A stretch of 64,000 nt of DNA, taken from positions 62,001-126,000 of the forward strand of contig NZ_JBIWER010000006.1 in assembly GCF_044762655.1 (NCBI RefSeq), given 5' to 3'. The DNA is from Psychrobacillus sp044762655. GTDB taxonomy: Bacteria > Bacillota > Bacilli > Bacillales_A > Planococcaceae. A program made the position numbers and the translations under genes. The notes beneath the pieces are model-generated. The model ran no database searches. It worked only from the letters and a program-made list of their open reading frames with translations, and had not been told where the DNA came from. Shown here in pieces: positions 8,748-16,450 of this stretch. Numbering within the stretch: position 1 is the first letter of the stretch; every line of letters begins with the position of its first letter.

Positions 8748-9851
8748 TTACTCTAAACCTGTGAATTCGCTTGCTTCGTAATACTTAGAATCGATAAGCT
8801 CTGCTTTTACATTCTCTTTGTCCACTACGATAACATCCGTTTGTTTCGCTTTTACTTCAACCGATCCATTATCATAAGAGCCAGTTGTTTCTGGCGTTTT
8901 ACCATCTAACACTTCTACTGCCATACCCATAGCATCTTTTACTAATGTACGAACATCTTTGAAAACAGTCATCGATTGTTGTTCATCAATAATGTATTGA
9001 ATCGATGCTTTTTCTGCATCCTGGCCAGTTACGTAGTAATTCGTAATTGCGCTATCCGATGCAAATACATCTGCGATTGAACGAGCAGTTCCATCATTTG
9101 GAGCTAGAATGGAAACGTCTCCTTTTAGGTCGTCACTAGCAGCAGTTAAATGAGTTTGAGCTTTGTTTTTTGCATCATTTGCATCCCAGTTTGTTGTGAT
9201 CTGGCCAATAATTTTACCAAGTTGATCACGTGAAAGATCTGCTGAATCCTTTAACGCCTCTGCCTCACTTGAGTTAGCAATTTTAAAGGTTCCATCCGCT
9301 ATTTTCGGTTGAAGCACCTGCCATGCACCCTCAAAGAATAGGAACGCGTTGTTATCAGACGCTGCACCTGCATACAAGTAAAGTGGAACATCCGAGCCAG
9401 AAGCATTGTCTACTAAATACTGTGCTTGTGCAGCACCAACTGCTAAGCTATCAAAAGTTACATAGTAATCTACTGCATCCGTATCCGTGATTAAACGGTC
9501 ATATGCGATAACTGTTACTCCTTCTTTTTTCGCTGCTTCCACCGCTGAGGCAGCAGCCGCTCCATCGTGAGGAGTGATGATTAATACTTTTATCCCTTTA
9601 TTTAATAATGCTTCTACATTTTCTTTTTCCTTTGCTGAAGATCCTTGGCTGAACAGAATTTCCGTAGAATAATCCGAATCCGCTAAAGCATCTTTAAAAC
9701 GTTGCTCATCTTGAACCCAACGTGGCTCATCCTTTGTAGGTAATACGATACCTACATCTACCGAATTGTCTCCGCTATTGTTACATCCTACAGCAACCAA
9801 TGCGAAAACCATCAAAATAACTAAAAAAGTTAACCCCTTGAACTTCTTCAT
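8748..9851 (-). CDS. chvE: Multiple-monosaccharide-binding lipoprotein (ChvE-like)
   Basis: Sugar-binding lipoprotein of the transporter encoded downstream. From the chosen start it has a basic N-terminus, a hydrophobic stretch and Cys23 in a VAVGC lipobox. The mature part is a type I periplasmic-binding fold with ITPHDGAA, AYDRLI, VTFDSLAVG, a GQDAEKASIQYI motif and TMTVFKDVRTL, typical of ChvE/XylF proteins. I prefer the ATG at 9851: it follows GGGAGAGGG, and the promoter at 9894-9921 would start transcription near 9887, leaving no leader for the ATG at 9884. The 367 residues fit ChvE. Expression should be repressed by CcpA through the cre box over the -35 region. The exact sugar spectrum is not readable. 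Confidence 0.85.
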   Translation of the reverse strand: MKKFKGLTFLVILMVFALVAVGCNNSGDNSVDVGIVLPTKDEPRWVQDEQRFKDALADSDYSTEILFSQGSSAKEKENVEALLNKGIKVLIITPHDGAAAASAVEAAKKEGVTVIAYDRLITDTDAVDYYVTFDSLAVGAAQAQYLVDNASGSDVPLYLYAGAASDNNAFLFFEGAWQVLQPKIADGTFKIANSSEAEALKDSADLSRDQLGKIIGQITTNWDANDAKNKAQTHLTAASDDLKGDVSILAPNDGTARSIADVFASDSAITNYYVTGQDAEKASIQYIIDEQQSMTVFKDVRTLVKDAMGMAVEVLDGKTPETTGSYDNGSVEVKAKQTDVIVVDKENVKAELIDSKYYEASEFTGLE

Positions 9852-9893
9852 TCTGCTATCCCTCTCCCTTTTTAGAAAATTCATTACTCCTTA

Positions 9894-9921
9894 ATTATAA
9901 ATTCATAACACGTTTGTGAAA
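9894..9921 (-). promoter_or_regulatory. Promoter of chvE-mmsA-mmsB
   Basis: On the minus strand TTTCAC (9921-9916) and a perfect TATAAT (9899-9894) are spaced by 16 bp. The start point would be near 9887, 36 nt ahead of the chosen ATG. The -35 element lies inside the cre box at 9917-9930. Confidence 0.6.
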
Positions 9922-9930
9922 GCGCTATCA
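9917..9930 (+). promoter_or_regulatory. CcpA cre box at the chvE promoter
   Basis: TGAAAGCGCTATCA matches the catabolite-responsive consensus TGWAANCGNTNWCA at every position. It overlaps the -35 element of the sugar-transporter promoter, the position expected for carbon catabolite repression. The match is read directly; binding by CcpA is inferred. Confidence 0.75.
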
Positions 9931-9982
9931 TCTGTATTCTTTTATCATTACCTATACTTTTTTAACTTTTCTATTTGTTTTC

Positions 9983-10025
9983 AAAAAAAAGAAACCTTAA
10001 GCATCAAATGAATGCCACAGGCTTC
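9983..10025 (-). terminator. Terminator of the XRE regulator gene
   Basis: On the minus strand GAAGCC...GGTTTC with an inner GCAT/ATGC pair forms a stem followed by eight T residues. It lies just beyond the stop at 10039. Confidence 0.7.
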
Positions 10026-10038
10026 TTATAAAATCTAG

Positions 10039-10401
10039 TTAACTATTTTTCCAATCCTCTTCCCATGATTCTTGGCTGTCACTACCGATATTTTTCTCTT
10101 TCTCTTGTACAAACTGTTCAAAGGATTTCATCAAGCGTTGAAGCAAAATATTTTCTTCCTCATAGGTGTCTATTTGCTTCACATCCACCGATGACACATT
10201 AGGTGGAACTCCAGTAAGTTTGTGAACACTAACATCTAAGGCTCGTGCAATAGGTTGATTGTATCGTTCATCCGGGATATATTCTTTGCGTTCCCAATTC
10301 GAAATAGTACTGACAGTAACCTTAAGCTCTAGGGCTAATTCCTCCTGCGACATGTTCTGCGCTTTTCGTGCTGAACGTAATACATCTCCTTTGATTTGCA
10401 T
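10039..10401 (-). CDS. XRE-family HTH transcriptional regulator
   Basis: Small DNA-binding protein. Residues about 6-62 are a Cro/C1-type helix-turn-helix: LRSARKAQNMSQEELA gives the first helices and VSTISNWERKEYIPD the recognition helix and turn. The remainder is a charged tail of about 55 residues that could form a coiled coil (EENILLQRLMKSFEQFVQEKEK), suggesting dimerisation. Start: ATG after AAGGAGAATATAC. It is a single gene with its own terminator, between the sugar-transporter operon and the MarR gene. There is no adjacent toxin or phage gene. No target can be named. Confidence 0.8.
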   Translation of the reverse strand: MQIKGDVLRSARKAQNMSQEELALELKVTVSTISNWERKEYIPDERYNQPIARALDVSVHKLTGVPPNVSSVDVKQIDTYEEENILLQRLMKSFEQFVQEKEKNIGSDSQESWEEDWKNS

Positions 10402-10520
10402 GTATATTCTCCTTTCTAAACATCAGAAATTCAAAACCTACTAATATTTACCCCAATCCTTAAATAATATGTAAATTTTCAGATAATTACTAGAATGTAC
10501 CTATATAAGAGAATAGTTAT

Positions 10521-10964
10521 TTAGACGGACGAAATACCCCAATCTAATTTTAAAATTTCTTTAAATGTTTCGAGCTTTTCCCTACCTATTTGCTCAGCAA
10601 TCTTCTTCTCTAAACCAGCCTTGAGAGTTTCATATTTTTCATAGCATTCGTTGCCCAATGCAGTTAACTGGATGCATTTTTCTTTTTTATTGTTCTTTAC
10701 TGAGCTAATTTCTACTAATCCTTTTGCTTCTAAGCTTTTTATAAATTTATGTGTTGCCTGGCGTGAAATATTTACTTGTTTATTAATATAGGAAATGGTT
10801 GGATTCTTTTTATATATTCTCGCGATAATAAACCATTCTGAATTGGATAAATAGATATCATTGCTACTATTCCATAATTCTTCTGTTATTTTTCGAATCA
10901 TAATATGCCTTTCACTAATTAAATCGATTAAGTCTAAATTATTTACAACGTATTCGTAACTCAA
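10521..10964 (-). CDS. MarR-family transcriptional regulator
   Basis: Winged helix-turn-helix repressor of the MarR class. The central region has SEWFIIARIYKKNPTISYINKQV, then the recognition segment ISRQATHKFIKSLEAKGLVE and the wing around SSVKNNKKEKCIQLT, with helical dimerisation segments at both ends. I chose the TTG at 10964: GGGGG lies 7 nt upstream, and the promoter at 10999-11027 would start transcription near 10992, so the ATG at 11027 would lie outside the mRNA. The protein is then 147 aa, a normal MarR size. It is divergent from a CarD-like gene; two palindromes in the shared region are likely its operators, implying autorepression and control of the neighbour. Confidence 0.8.
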   Translation of the reverse strand: MSYEYVVNNLDLIDLISERHIMIRKITEELWNSSNDIYLSNSEWFIIARIYKKNPTISYINKQVNISRQATHKFIKSLEAKGLVEISSVKNNKKEKCIQLTALGNECYEKYETLKAGLEKKIAEQIGREKLETFKEILKLDWGISSV

Positions 10965-10998
10965 GCATTTTCCCCCGTTCACTTTTTCTCTGTTACTA

Positions 10999-11027
10999 AA
11001 TATACAATCACTATCACTCATCGTCAA
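10999..11027 (-). promoter_or_regulatory. Promoter of the marR-type gene
   Basis: TTGACG (11027-11022) and TATATT (11004-10999) on the minus strand, 17 bp apart. The -35 hexamer is one arm of the palindrome at 11023-11037. Confidence 0.7.
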
Positions 11028-11037
11028 CTAAGTTGAC
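11023..11037. promoter_or_regulatory. Palindromic operator 1 between marR and the CarD-like gene
   Basis: GTCAACTAAGTTGAC is a perfect 15-bp palindrome. Its two arms supply the -35 hexamers of both divergent promoters: TTGACG leftward and TTGACT rightward. A bound MarR dimer would block both. Confidence 0.7.
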
Positions 11038-11061
11038 TAATTCGAAAATTAAGCTTACAAT
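11033..11061 (+). promoter_or_regulatory. Promoter of the CarD-like gene
   Basis: TTGACT (11033-11038) and TACAAT (11056-11061) with a 17-bp spacer. The second palindrome at 11069-11083 covers the predicted start point. Confidence 0.7.
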
Positions 11062-11068
11062 TAATTTA

Positions 11069-11083
11069 GTTAACTAAGTTGAC
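11069..11083. promoter_or_regulatory. Palindromic operator 2 between marR and the CarD-like gene
   Basis: GTTAACTAAGTTGAC matches operator 1 in 14 of 15 positions. The two centres are 46 bp apart, and this copy lies over the start point of the rightward transcript. Confidence 0.65.
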
Positions 11084-11108
11084 AATATTCTTTAGAGGAG
11101 TATGTAAT

Positions 11109-11627
11109 ATGTTTAAAGTTGGAGAAATGATTATTTATTCTACACACGGTATTTGCCAAATAGATGATATTTGTGAAAAAACGTATAACGGAATTACTAA
11201 GAAATATTATGTTTTACATCCATTAGATAACTTGAAATTGTCGATTAGTACTCCCATAGATAATAAGGCAGTAAACATGCTTGAGCTTCTAGATCGAAAC
11301 GAGGCGAAAATACTATTAAATTCCTTCCATTCTCCAGGTATTGAGTGGATTGTAAATAACAAAGAACGCACAAAAATCTACTCTGATATTATAAATAGCG
11401 GCAATAGAAAAGAGCTTTCGAAAGTCGTGAATACATTATTACGAAAAAAATTTGAATTAGAACTAGATAATAAGAAATTACTTGACCAAGATTTGAAGCT
11501 ATTGATATCTGTTCAAAACATTCTGTATAGAGAACTGGCAAACGCTTTGAATACTTCATTTGAATCAATAATGGAAGAAATTTTAAACAGTGTACACTCA
11601 ACGGTTGAAGCTTCTGCAACTGTTTAA
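11109..11627 (+). CDS. CarD/CdnL-like RNA polymerase-interacting protein
   Basis: The N-terminal 60 residues (FKVGEMIIYSTHGICQIDDI, then the YYVLHPL strand) match the CarD_CdnL_TRCF Tudor-like domain that contacts the RNA polymerase beta subunit. The rest is alpha-helical, as in CarD proteins. Members modulate open-complex stability at promoters. Start: ATG at 11109 after AGAGGAG; an upstream in-frame TTG at 11079 would fall inside the operator. Length 172 aa is usual. It is divergent from, and probably controlled by, the MarR protein. Why a CarD-like factor should be under MarR control is unclear. The family call is good; the role is inferred. Confidence 0.8.
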   Translation: MFKVGEMIIYSTHGICQIDDICEKTYNGITKKYYVLHPLDNLKLSISTPIDNKAVNMLELLDRNEAKILLNSFHSPGIEWIVNNKERTKIYSDIINSGNRKELSKVVNTLLRKKFELELDNKKLLDQDLKLLISVQNILYRELANALNTSFESIMEEILNSVHSTVEASATV

Positions 11628-11680
11628 ATAGACAACTATCCTCCGATCATGAGGCTTATCATTCCATTAGCAAACAAAAA

Positions 11681-11722
11681 AGACGACCTCTCTTCAAGTT
11701 CTTCCTTGAAGAGAGGTCGTCT
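11681..11722. terminator. Bidirectional terminator
   Basis: Perfect 18-bp stem (11681-11698 with 11705-11722, outer bases AGACGACC and GGTCGTCT) and a 6-nt loop. A T-rich run follows on the plus strand and TTTTTTG on the minus strand. It separates the convergent CarD-like and SDR genes. Confidence 0.9.
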
Positions 11723-11730
11723 GTTATTTT

Positions 11731-12474
11731 TTATAGGTCTGAAATCATACCACCATCAACAACGAATTGAGATCCTGTTGAATAGCTTGAATCCTCAGAA
11801 GCTAAATAAACTACTAGGTTTGAAACTTCTTCTACTTCTGCACGACGGCGAAGTGGAATATCTTGCTCCAGTTGTTTCAGATATTCTTCTACGTCCGGTT
11901 GGGCAGCCATTGGAGTTTTAATAATACCTGGGTGAACAGAGTTTACACGGATATTGAATTGTCCAAGCTCTGCTGCAGCACCTTTAGTCATTCCAGTAAC
12001 AGCATGTTTAGAAGCACTGTATGCGATCGCAGTTGGTGCACTAACTAAACCGTCGACTGAAGAAATGTTGACGATAGAACCAACGCCAGCTTTTTTCATC
12101 GAAGGAACAACGGTTTTCATCCCTAAGAATACACCCAGCTCGTCTACTTCAAAAGTTAAACGGAAATCTGCTTCTGTTAATTCTTCTAACGGTTTGAATA
12201 TACCAACACCTGCATTATTTACTAATACGTTAACAGGAGCCCCAAAAGCTTCTTCCGTTTTAGCGACAACTTCAGCCCAGTTATCTGCTTTTGTTACATC
12301 TAATTTTAAAGCAATTGCACCTTCACCAATTTCATCTGCTAATGCTTGAGCTGCTTCTAGGTTAATATCAGAAATGGTAACTTTTGCGCCTTCTTCTACA
12401 AATTTACGTGCGTGCATAGCACCCATACCTTGAGCTGCACCAGTAATAATAGCGATTTTATTTTGAAGTTTCAT
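11731..12474 (-). CDS. SDR-family NAD(P)-dependent oxidoreductase
   Basis: Classical short-chain dehydrogenase of 247 aa. The cofactor motif is GAAQGMGA near residues 12-19, followed by NNAG (NVLVNNAGVG). The catalytic triad is Ser (NISSVDG), Tyr and Lys (YSASKHAV). An Asp at the end of beta-2 (ISDIN) favours NAD+. The C-terminal DGGM motif is present. It resembles the 3-oxoacyl-ACP reductase / hydroxysteroid dehydrogenase group, but the substrate cannot be deduced. Start: ATG after AGGGAGAGG. It is monocistronic. Confidence 0.85.
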   Translation of the reverse strand: MKLQNKIAIITGAAQGMGAMHARKFVEEGAKVTISDINLEAAQALADEIGEGAIALKLDVTKADNWAEVVAKTEEAFGAPVNVLVNNAGVGIFKPLEELTEADFRLTFEVDELGVFLGMKTVVPSMKKAGVGSIVNISSVDGLVSAPTAIAYSASKHAVTGMTKGAAAELGQFNIRVNSVHPGIIKTPMAAQPDVEEYLKQLEQDIPLRRRAEVEEVSNLVVYLASEDSSYSTGSQFVVDGGMISDL

Positions 12475-12795
12475 AATCTAATCCTCTCCCTTATATGTTT
12501 TATAATTATCTCGAAATTGAGATATCTATAGTTTTAATATACTCCCTTTTTTGGATAAAACAAATTTAATGCTCATAAGTTTTGAACAATTAACTTTTAT
12601 TCTTCACGAACTCTTAAGATATATACCTATAAGCTTTTAAGAATTACTCGCTATAAAGAGAATGTATTAAATTATTTTGGGAGGTTACTTATGGATTAAA
12701 GGTAGTATCTGGTCTTTTACCCTATGTCACAGTCTATCAAGTAGGGAGTAGATTTTTTTGCAATAAGTGATATTCAGTTGATGAGTTATTAATTA
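12475..12795. other. Intergenic, no gene recognised
   Basis: AT-rich stretch between the SDR start and the end of the next minus-strand gene. GGGAGGTTACTTATGGAT followed at once by TAA resembles a translation start of a dead frame. No terminator or RNA motif is obvious. Confidence 0.4.
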
Positions 12796-13365
12796 TCATA
12801 ACGTACTTAGCCGTAGTTCATAAAAATACTGCACAATTGGATGCTTTAACTTCATCTTCACGCTCATGTTTAAAATTCGTTTCTTTCCAACCCGTCTGTC
12901 CACCAAAGCTAGAATATTCAATAGAATATCGTTGCTCTCTAGACTTTCCTCTATAGGAGTGGATAAAAAATTATTAGCTACAGCGATAAAATTTGATTTA
13001 CTTAATGATGACTGTGCTGACATAATCTCTTTTGCATATTGTGATAATTTTCTACCCCTTGCAATCACTTGAAGACGATCCTCAGGAACTATCCCCTTAT
13101 TTTCTTTTCTTACCGCTTCAATTTCTTCATCGTTAATAGGAATTTGAATACTTGAGTCATTCTTAATTTCCTGTTCCGACTCATACCATTTGATTAAAGT
13201 AGTAGTATCACTCATATTGAGTACATTCTTTTTATCTACTGCAATATAACAAGTTCCAGCTTTACCAGGTAAATAACGGTAGCTTGTAGCACGGTATTCA
13301 ACACTTCCATCTAATGCGGGACAGAGAAAACTCTCCAAATTTTGCTTCAATTTGCTCCAGGCCAT
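12796..13365 (-). CDS. Hypothetical protein resembling the SF0329 family
   Basis: Predicted cytoplasmic protein of 189 aa without signal peptide or membrane segment. The N-terminal WSKLKQNLESFLCPAL, the YRATSYRYLPGKAG segment and an internal run of helices are like proteins listed as SF0329 family; this is from memory and only moderately sure. The C-terminal half (about 90-189) is helical with conserved-looking DRRVGKKRI. I chose ATG 13365 because AAAGGAGAATTAC precedes it; the frame is open further upstream, but that part lacks a start signal. It is monocistronic. No catalytic motif is seen, and the function is unknown. Confidence 0.65.
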   Translation of the reverse strand: MAWSKLKQNLESFLCPALDGSVEYRATSYRYLPGKAGTCYIAVDKKNVLNMSDTTTLIKWYESEQEIKNDSSIQIPINDEEIEAVRKENKGIVPEDRLQVIARGRKLSQYAKEIMSAQSSLSKSNFIAVANNFLSTPIEESLESNDILLNILALVDRRVGKKRILNMSVKMKLKHPIVQYFYELRLSTL

Positions 13366-13518
13366 GTAATTCTCCTTTATTCTTATATTATAAATATTTA
13401 CTGGGACAGCCGTTCCATTATCCATAATACAATAAGCAACACATCTATCATACATACAAGGATTAAGCTGACTTGAACTACTAATGTATTGATAAATAGT
13501 GAATGATTAAAACCGTAA

Positions 13519-13550
13519 ATAAGAGGTGACCCATCAGGGTCACCTCTTAT
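13519..13550 (-). terminator. Terminator hairpin after the M24 gene
   Basis: Perfect 14-bp stem ATAAGAGGTGACCC/GGGTCACCTCTTAT with a 4-nt loop, 84 bp beyond the stop at 13634. The following minus-strand sequence is only moderately T-rich. Confidence 0.7.
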
Positions 13551-13633
13551 CAGTTTGGTGTGGTAAACATCACCACAATTTGAAACGCTAACGTGATATA
13601 TATTTTTCAACAAACCTCATGCCAAACTTAACA

Positions 13634-14812
13634 TCAAAGCTTCAAATACTTCTGTATAAACTTCCCTTTTAGTTTTGACAATCCGTTCGATTTGGTGATC
13701 GTCATATCTACCAAATCAGTAGGGAATGTTGTAAGTTCTTCATAGCCATCCCTAGTTACACGGATGGTATCGGAGTGTCGATATCCCCCTACCCCCTCAA
13801 TGTAAATCCCTGGCTCAATCGTAATCACCATATTTTCCTCTAATATTTCTTTGCTACCTTCCGCAATATACGGACCTTCGTGATTTCGCAAGCCGACTCC
13901 ATGCCCGGTACGATGTAATAAACGATTAAGTAGCCCGTGTTGATCAAAATAAGCTCGTGCCTCAGCATCAATATCTGCTGCCCTTACACCCGGTCGCACC
14001 ATACTCAACGCCCGATTTCGAGCGTTTTGCATATGTTGGAACATTTCTACATCGTCATTGGTAGGTTGTCCAAGAAAAAAAGTCCGTTCACACTCTGCTG
14101 AATATCCGTTAATTCGATAATAGGCCATCGCGACGTTCGGTCCATCCCCAAATCGGTCTCCTAACTCAGGAATACTATGTGGCATCGCACTTGTCGGTGC
14201 ATTCCAAACTGCTGTGAGCAATGAAGTTGTGATTGGGTCAAATTGCTTTGTTTTTATAAGGTTGGTTTGTACTTTTTTTGACAAGGTAAATGGTTCTAAC
14301 ACACTAGCACCGCGATAAATCGTATTAAAAATATCCTCCATTGCTTCATCGCACACTTTTGCACTCATGCAAATTTTTTCAAGTTCATAGACGCTTTTCA
14401 CTTTCCGTTGTGCTTCGACTAATTGCGCTAAAACTAGTTCCTTTGCTTGCATGAGATGATATACGTCTGCACGTACATTACTCTCGATCCCTACTCGTGA
14501 ATAACCTTGGATCAACTGGTTTAGTTGATCATACCAATTGCTGCCCTCTGAAGATGGAAACTCCCAATAAGAAACAATATCATAATTGATAATACTTTTA
14601 TGTACGTGGGATTCTTCAAGCTTTGGTACAAGTAATGTAGGTGTTTGTTCGGGGGCAACGATGATGAAAAAGGGGCGTTCCTCTGGTTTGTAAGTAATGT
14701 TTGTGTAATACCAAATGTCTTCTTCGGCAGTAATAATATAAGCATCGTAATTGTTTGTTATTAACCTCTTTTGCAATTGCTTCATCCGGTTGGTTAGTTC
14801 TTGCTTGAGCAA
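13634..14812 (-). CDS. M24 (Xaa-Pro peptidase/creatinase fold) protein with altered metal site
   Basis: Creatinase N-terminal domain (about residues 5-130) followed by the pita-bread M24 domain. HRTGHGVGLRNHEGP and ITIEPGIY supply the His and one Glu of the usual metal site. Against a typical aminopeptidase P, the region that should read DxG...SD reads AMAYYRINGYSAECERTFF, so the first metal-binding Asp appears as Met and the second as Glu. The last motif is RHSDTI instead of R-x-ED. It may be a peptidase subfamily with a different metal demand or a non-peptidase relative. I chose TTG 14812 (GAGG 8 nt upstream); a GTG at 14821 overlaps the Shine-Dalgarno region. Length 392 aa is usual. The fold is sure, peptidase activity is not. 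Confidence 0.75.
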   Translation of the reverse strand: MLKQELTNRMKQLQKRLITNNYDAYIITAEEDIWYYTNITYKPEERPFFIIVAPEQTPTLLVPKLEESHVHKSIINYDIVSYWEFPSSEGSNWYDQLNQLIQGYSRVGIESNVRADVYHLMQAKELVLAQLVEAQRKVKSVYELEKICMSAKVCDEAMEDIFNTIYRGASVLEPFTLSKKVQTNLIKTKQFDPITTSLLTAVWNAPTSAMPHSIPELGDRFGDGPNVAMAYYRINGYSAECERTFFLGQPTNDDVEMFQHMQNARNRALSMVRPGVRAADIDAEARAYFDQHGLLNRLLHRTGHGVGLRNHEGPYIAEGSKEILEENMVITIEPGIYIEGVGGYRHSDTIRVTRDGYEELTTFPTDLVDMTITKSNGLSKLKGKFIQKYLKL

Positions 14813-15216
14813 AACTATCACCTCAACATTTTTTTAAAACTTTCATAGTATTCCTATTGTATGTAGCAATTTAGTGAAAAATTCTTTTAGCTAAATGAAT
14901 GCAGTTTCTTAAGTATTGTTTTATTAATTATCTATCATTTAACAATATTTGCAATACTTTTTTAGCTCCATGTGGATGAAGATGTAATAAAAGAGTTATA
15001 CATCACAAAGAAAAAAAGAACTTCATTAATATACGTTTAAATCTACCGTCTAAATCTATACAAGTAATTCATTTTCTTATTATGTGTATACATTAATGGA
15101 TTTTGCAGAAAATAAGATAGAATGTACGGCTTCTGCCCTCATGTTTAAAATGCTCTTATAATCAATCTATAAGAATAGATTTCAAAGTCAAAGTATTATA
15201 TAAAGGGGAAAAGTAG
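14813..15216. other. Intergenic region upstream of uvsE
   Basis: About 400 bp of AT-rich DNA between divergent genes. A perfect TATAAT occurs at 15157-15162 with a poor -35. A 7-bp inverted repeat AATCTAT/ATAGATT is at 15166-15183. I see no LexA-type box and no small gene. Confidence 0.4.
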
Positions 15217-16170
15217 ATGAAGATTCGGTTCGGCTATGTAGCAACTGCACTAGGCTTATGGGATGCAAGTCCATCAAAAACTATTACTTTTACACGGTAC
15301 TCAAAACTTCCTAAAAACGAGAGAATAGAAAAGTTGAAATCTATAACAGCTCAAAATTTACAGCACACAAAAAGAATTTTGTATTACAATATAGCGCATG
15401 AGATAAAATTATACCGGTTCTCAAGCTCACTTGTCCCTTTAGCAACCCATCCGGAAGTGTTATGGGATTTCTTAACTCCATTCAAAAACGAATGGGAAGA
15501 ATTAGGGAATATTATCCGACATTTTAAGCTTAGAGTAAGCTTTCACCCAAATCAATTTACACTTTTCACAAGCCCTAGAGAAGAAGTAACAATAAATGCA
15601 GTAAAAGATATGGAATATCATTTTAGAATGCTCCAAGCAATGAATGCTCTCGATTCGGGATTAATTAATATTCATATTGGCGGAGCCTATGGGGATAAAA
15701 GTAATTCCATAAACCGTTTCCATCACAATCTGAAAAAATTACCAAAGGAAATTAAGAAGCATATGACGCTAGAAAATGATGATAAAACGTATGATGTTAA
15801 GGAAACGCTTATTATTTGTGAAAAGGAAAACATTCCAATGGTCCTCGATTATCATCACTATATGGCAAATACTGGGGAGAGTGATCTCCATCCTTATCTA
15901 CACCGTATATATAACACTTGGAATAACGTTTATAATGTACCGAAAGTCCACATCTCTTCCCCAAAATCTGAGCAAGCGTATCGTTCACACGCTGACTTTG
16001 TTTCTTTAGACTTTGTCCTCCCCTTCTTAAAGATGGCAAAGGAGCTTGATCAAGACTTTGACATAATGATAGAAGCAAAACAAAAGAACCTTGCTATGCA
16101 TAAACTTATAGAGGAAATAGCTGCAATTCGGGGGGTCAAACGAATTTCCGGTTCAGCTGTGGAATGGTAA
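15217..16170 (+). CDS. uvsE: UV DNA damage endonuclease UvsE
   Basis: TIM-barrel endonuclease that nicks DNA 5' to cyclobutane dimers and 6-4 photoproducts, an alternative to UvrABC excision. The sequence starts with the family motif RFGYVATALGL, then NLQHTKRILYYN, YRFSSSLVPLATHP, SFHPNQFT, INIHIGGAYGDK, LENDD, LDYHHY and the IMIEAKQKN strand, giving the His/Glu/Asp metal ligands expected of UvsE. Length 317 aa matches Bacillus UvsE. Start: ATG after AAAGGGGAAAAG. It is monocistronic and divergent from the M24 gene. Confidence 0.95.
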   Translation: MKIRFGYVATALGLWDASPSKTITFTRYSKLPKNERIEKLKSITAQNLQHTKRILYYNIAHEIKLYRFSSSLVPLATHPEVLWDFLTPFKNEWEELGNIIRHFKLRVSFHPNQFTLFTSPREEVTINAVKDMEYHFRMLQAMNALDSGLINIHIGGAYGDKSNSINRFHHNLKKLPKEIKKHMTLENDDKTYDVKETLIICEKENIPMVLDYHHYMANTGESDLHPYLHRIYNTWNNVYNVPKVHISSPKSEQAYRSHADFVSLDFVLPFLKMAKELDQDFDIMIEAKQKNLAMHKLIEEIAAIRGVKRISGSAVEW

Positions 16171-16450
16171 CAGTGGAGAACAAATAAATAAAAAGCTATT
16201 TCAATCAATAGATGGAAGGAAATAAAGGAAAGAAGTTAAAATTTTTGAGGCTCTTCTGTCTCCTTAAAGTAAATGAACAGAAGGGCCAAATTAGAAAACA
16301 TTCATATATGTGGAGTGATTAGTTTGATATATCATCCATTCGCTAATGTAAGTACAAGCTCTAATTTCGCTACGATAAACAATATGAGGTACTTTAAAAA
16401 TAGTAATGGCGGCACAAAGAACACTTATGAGAGATCATTAAATGTTTCAT

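Noticed and set aside
13398..13613. 71-codon minus-strand frame between the M24 and SF0329-like genes
   Set aside because: It runs through the M24 terminator hairpin, has no ribosome binding site and no family resemblance.
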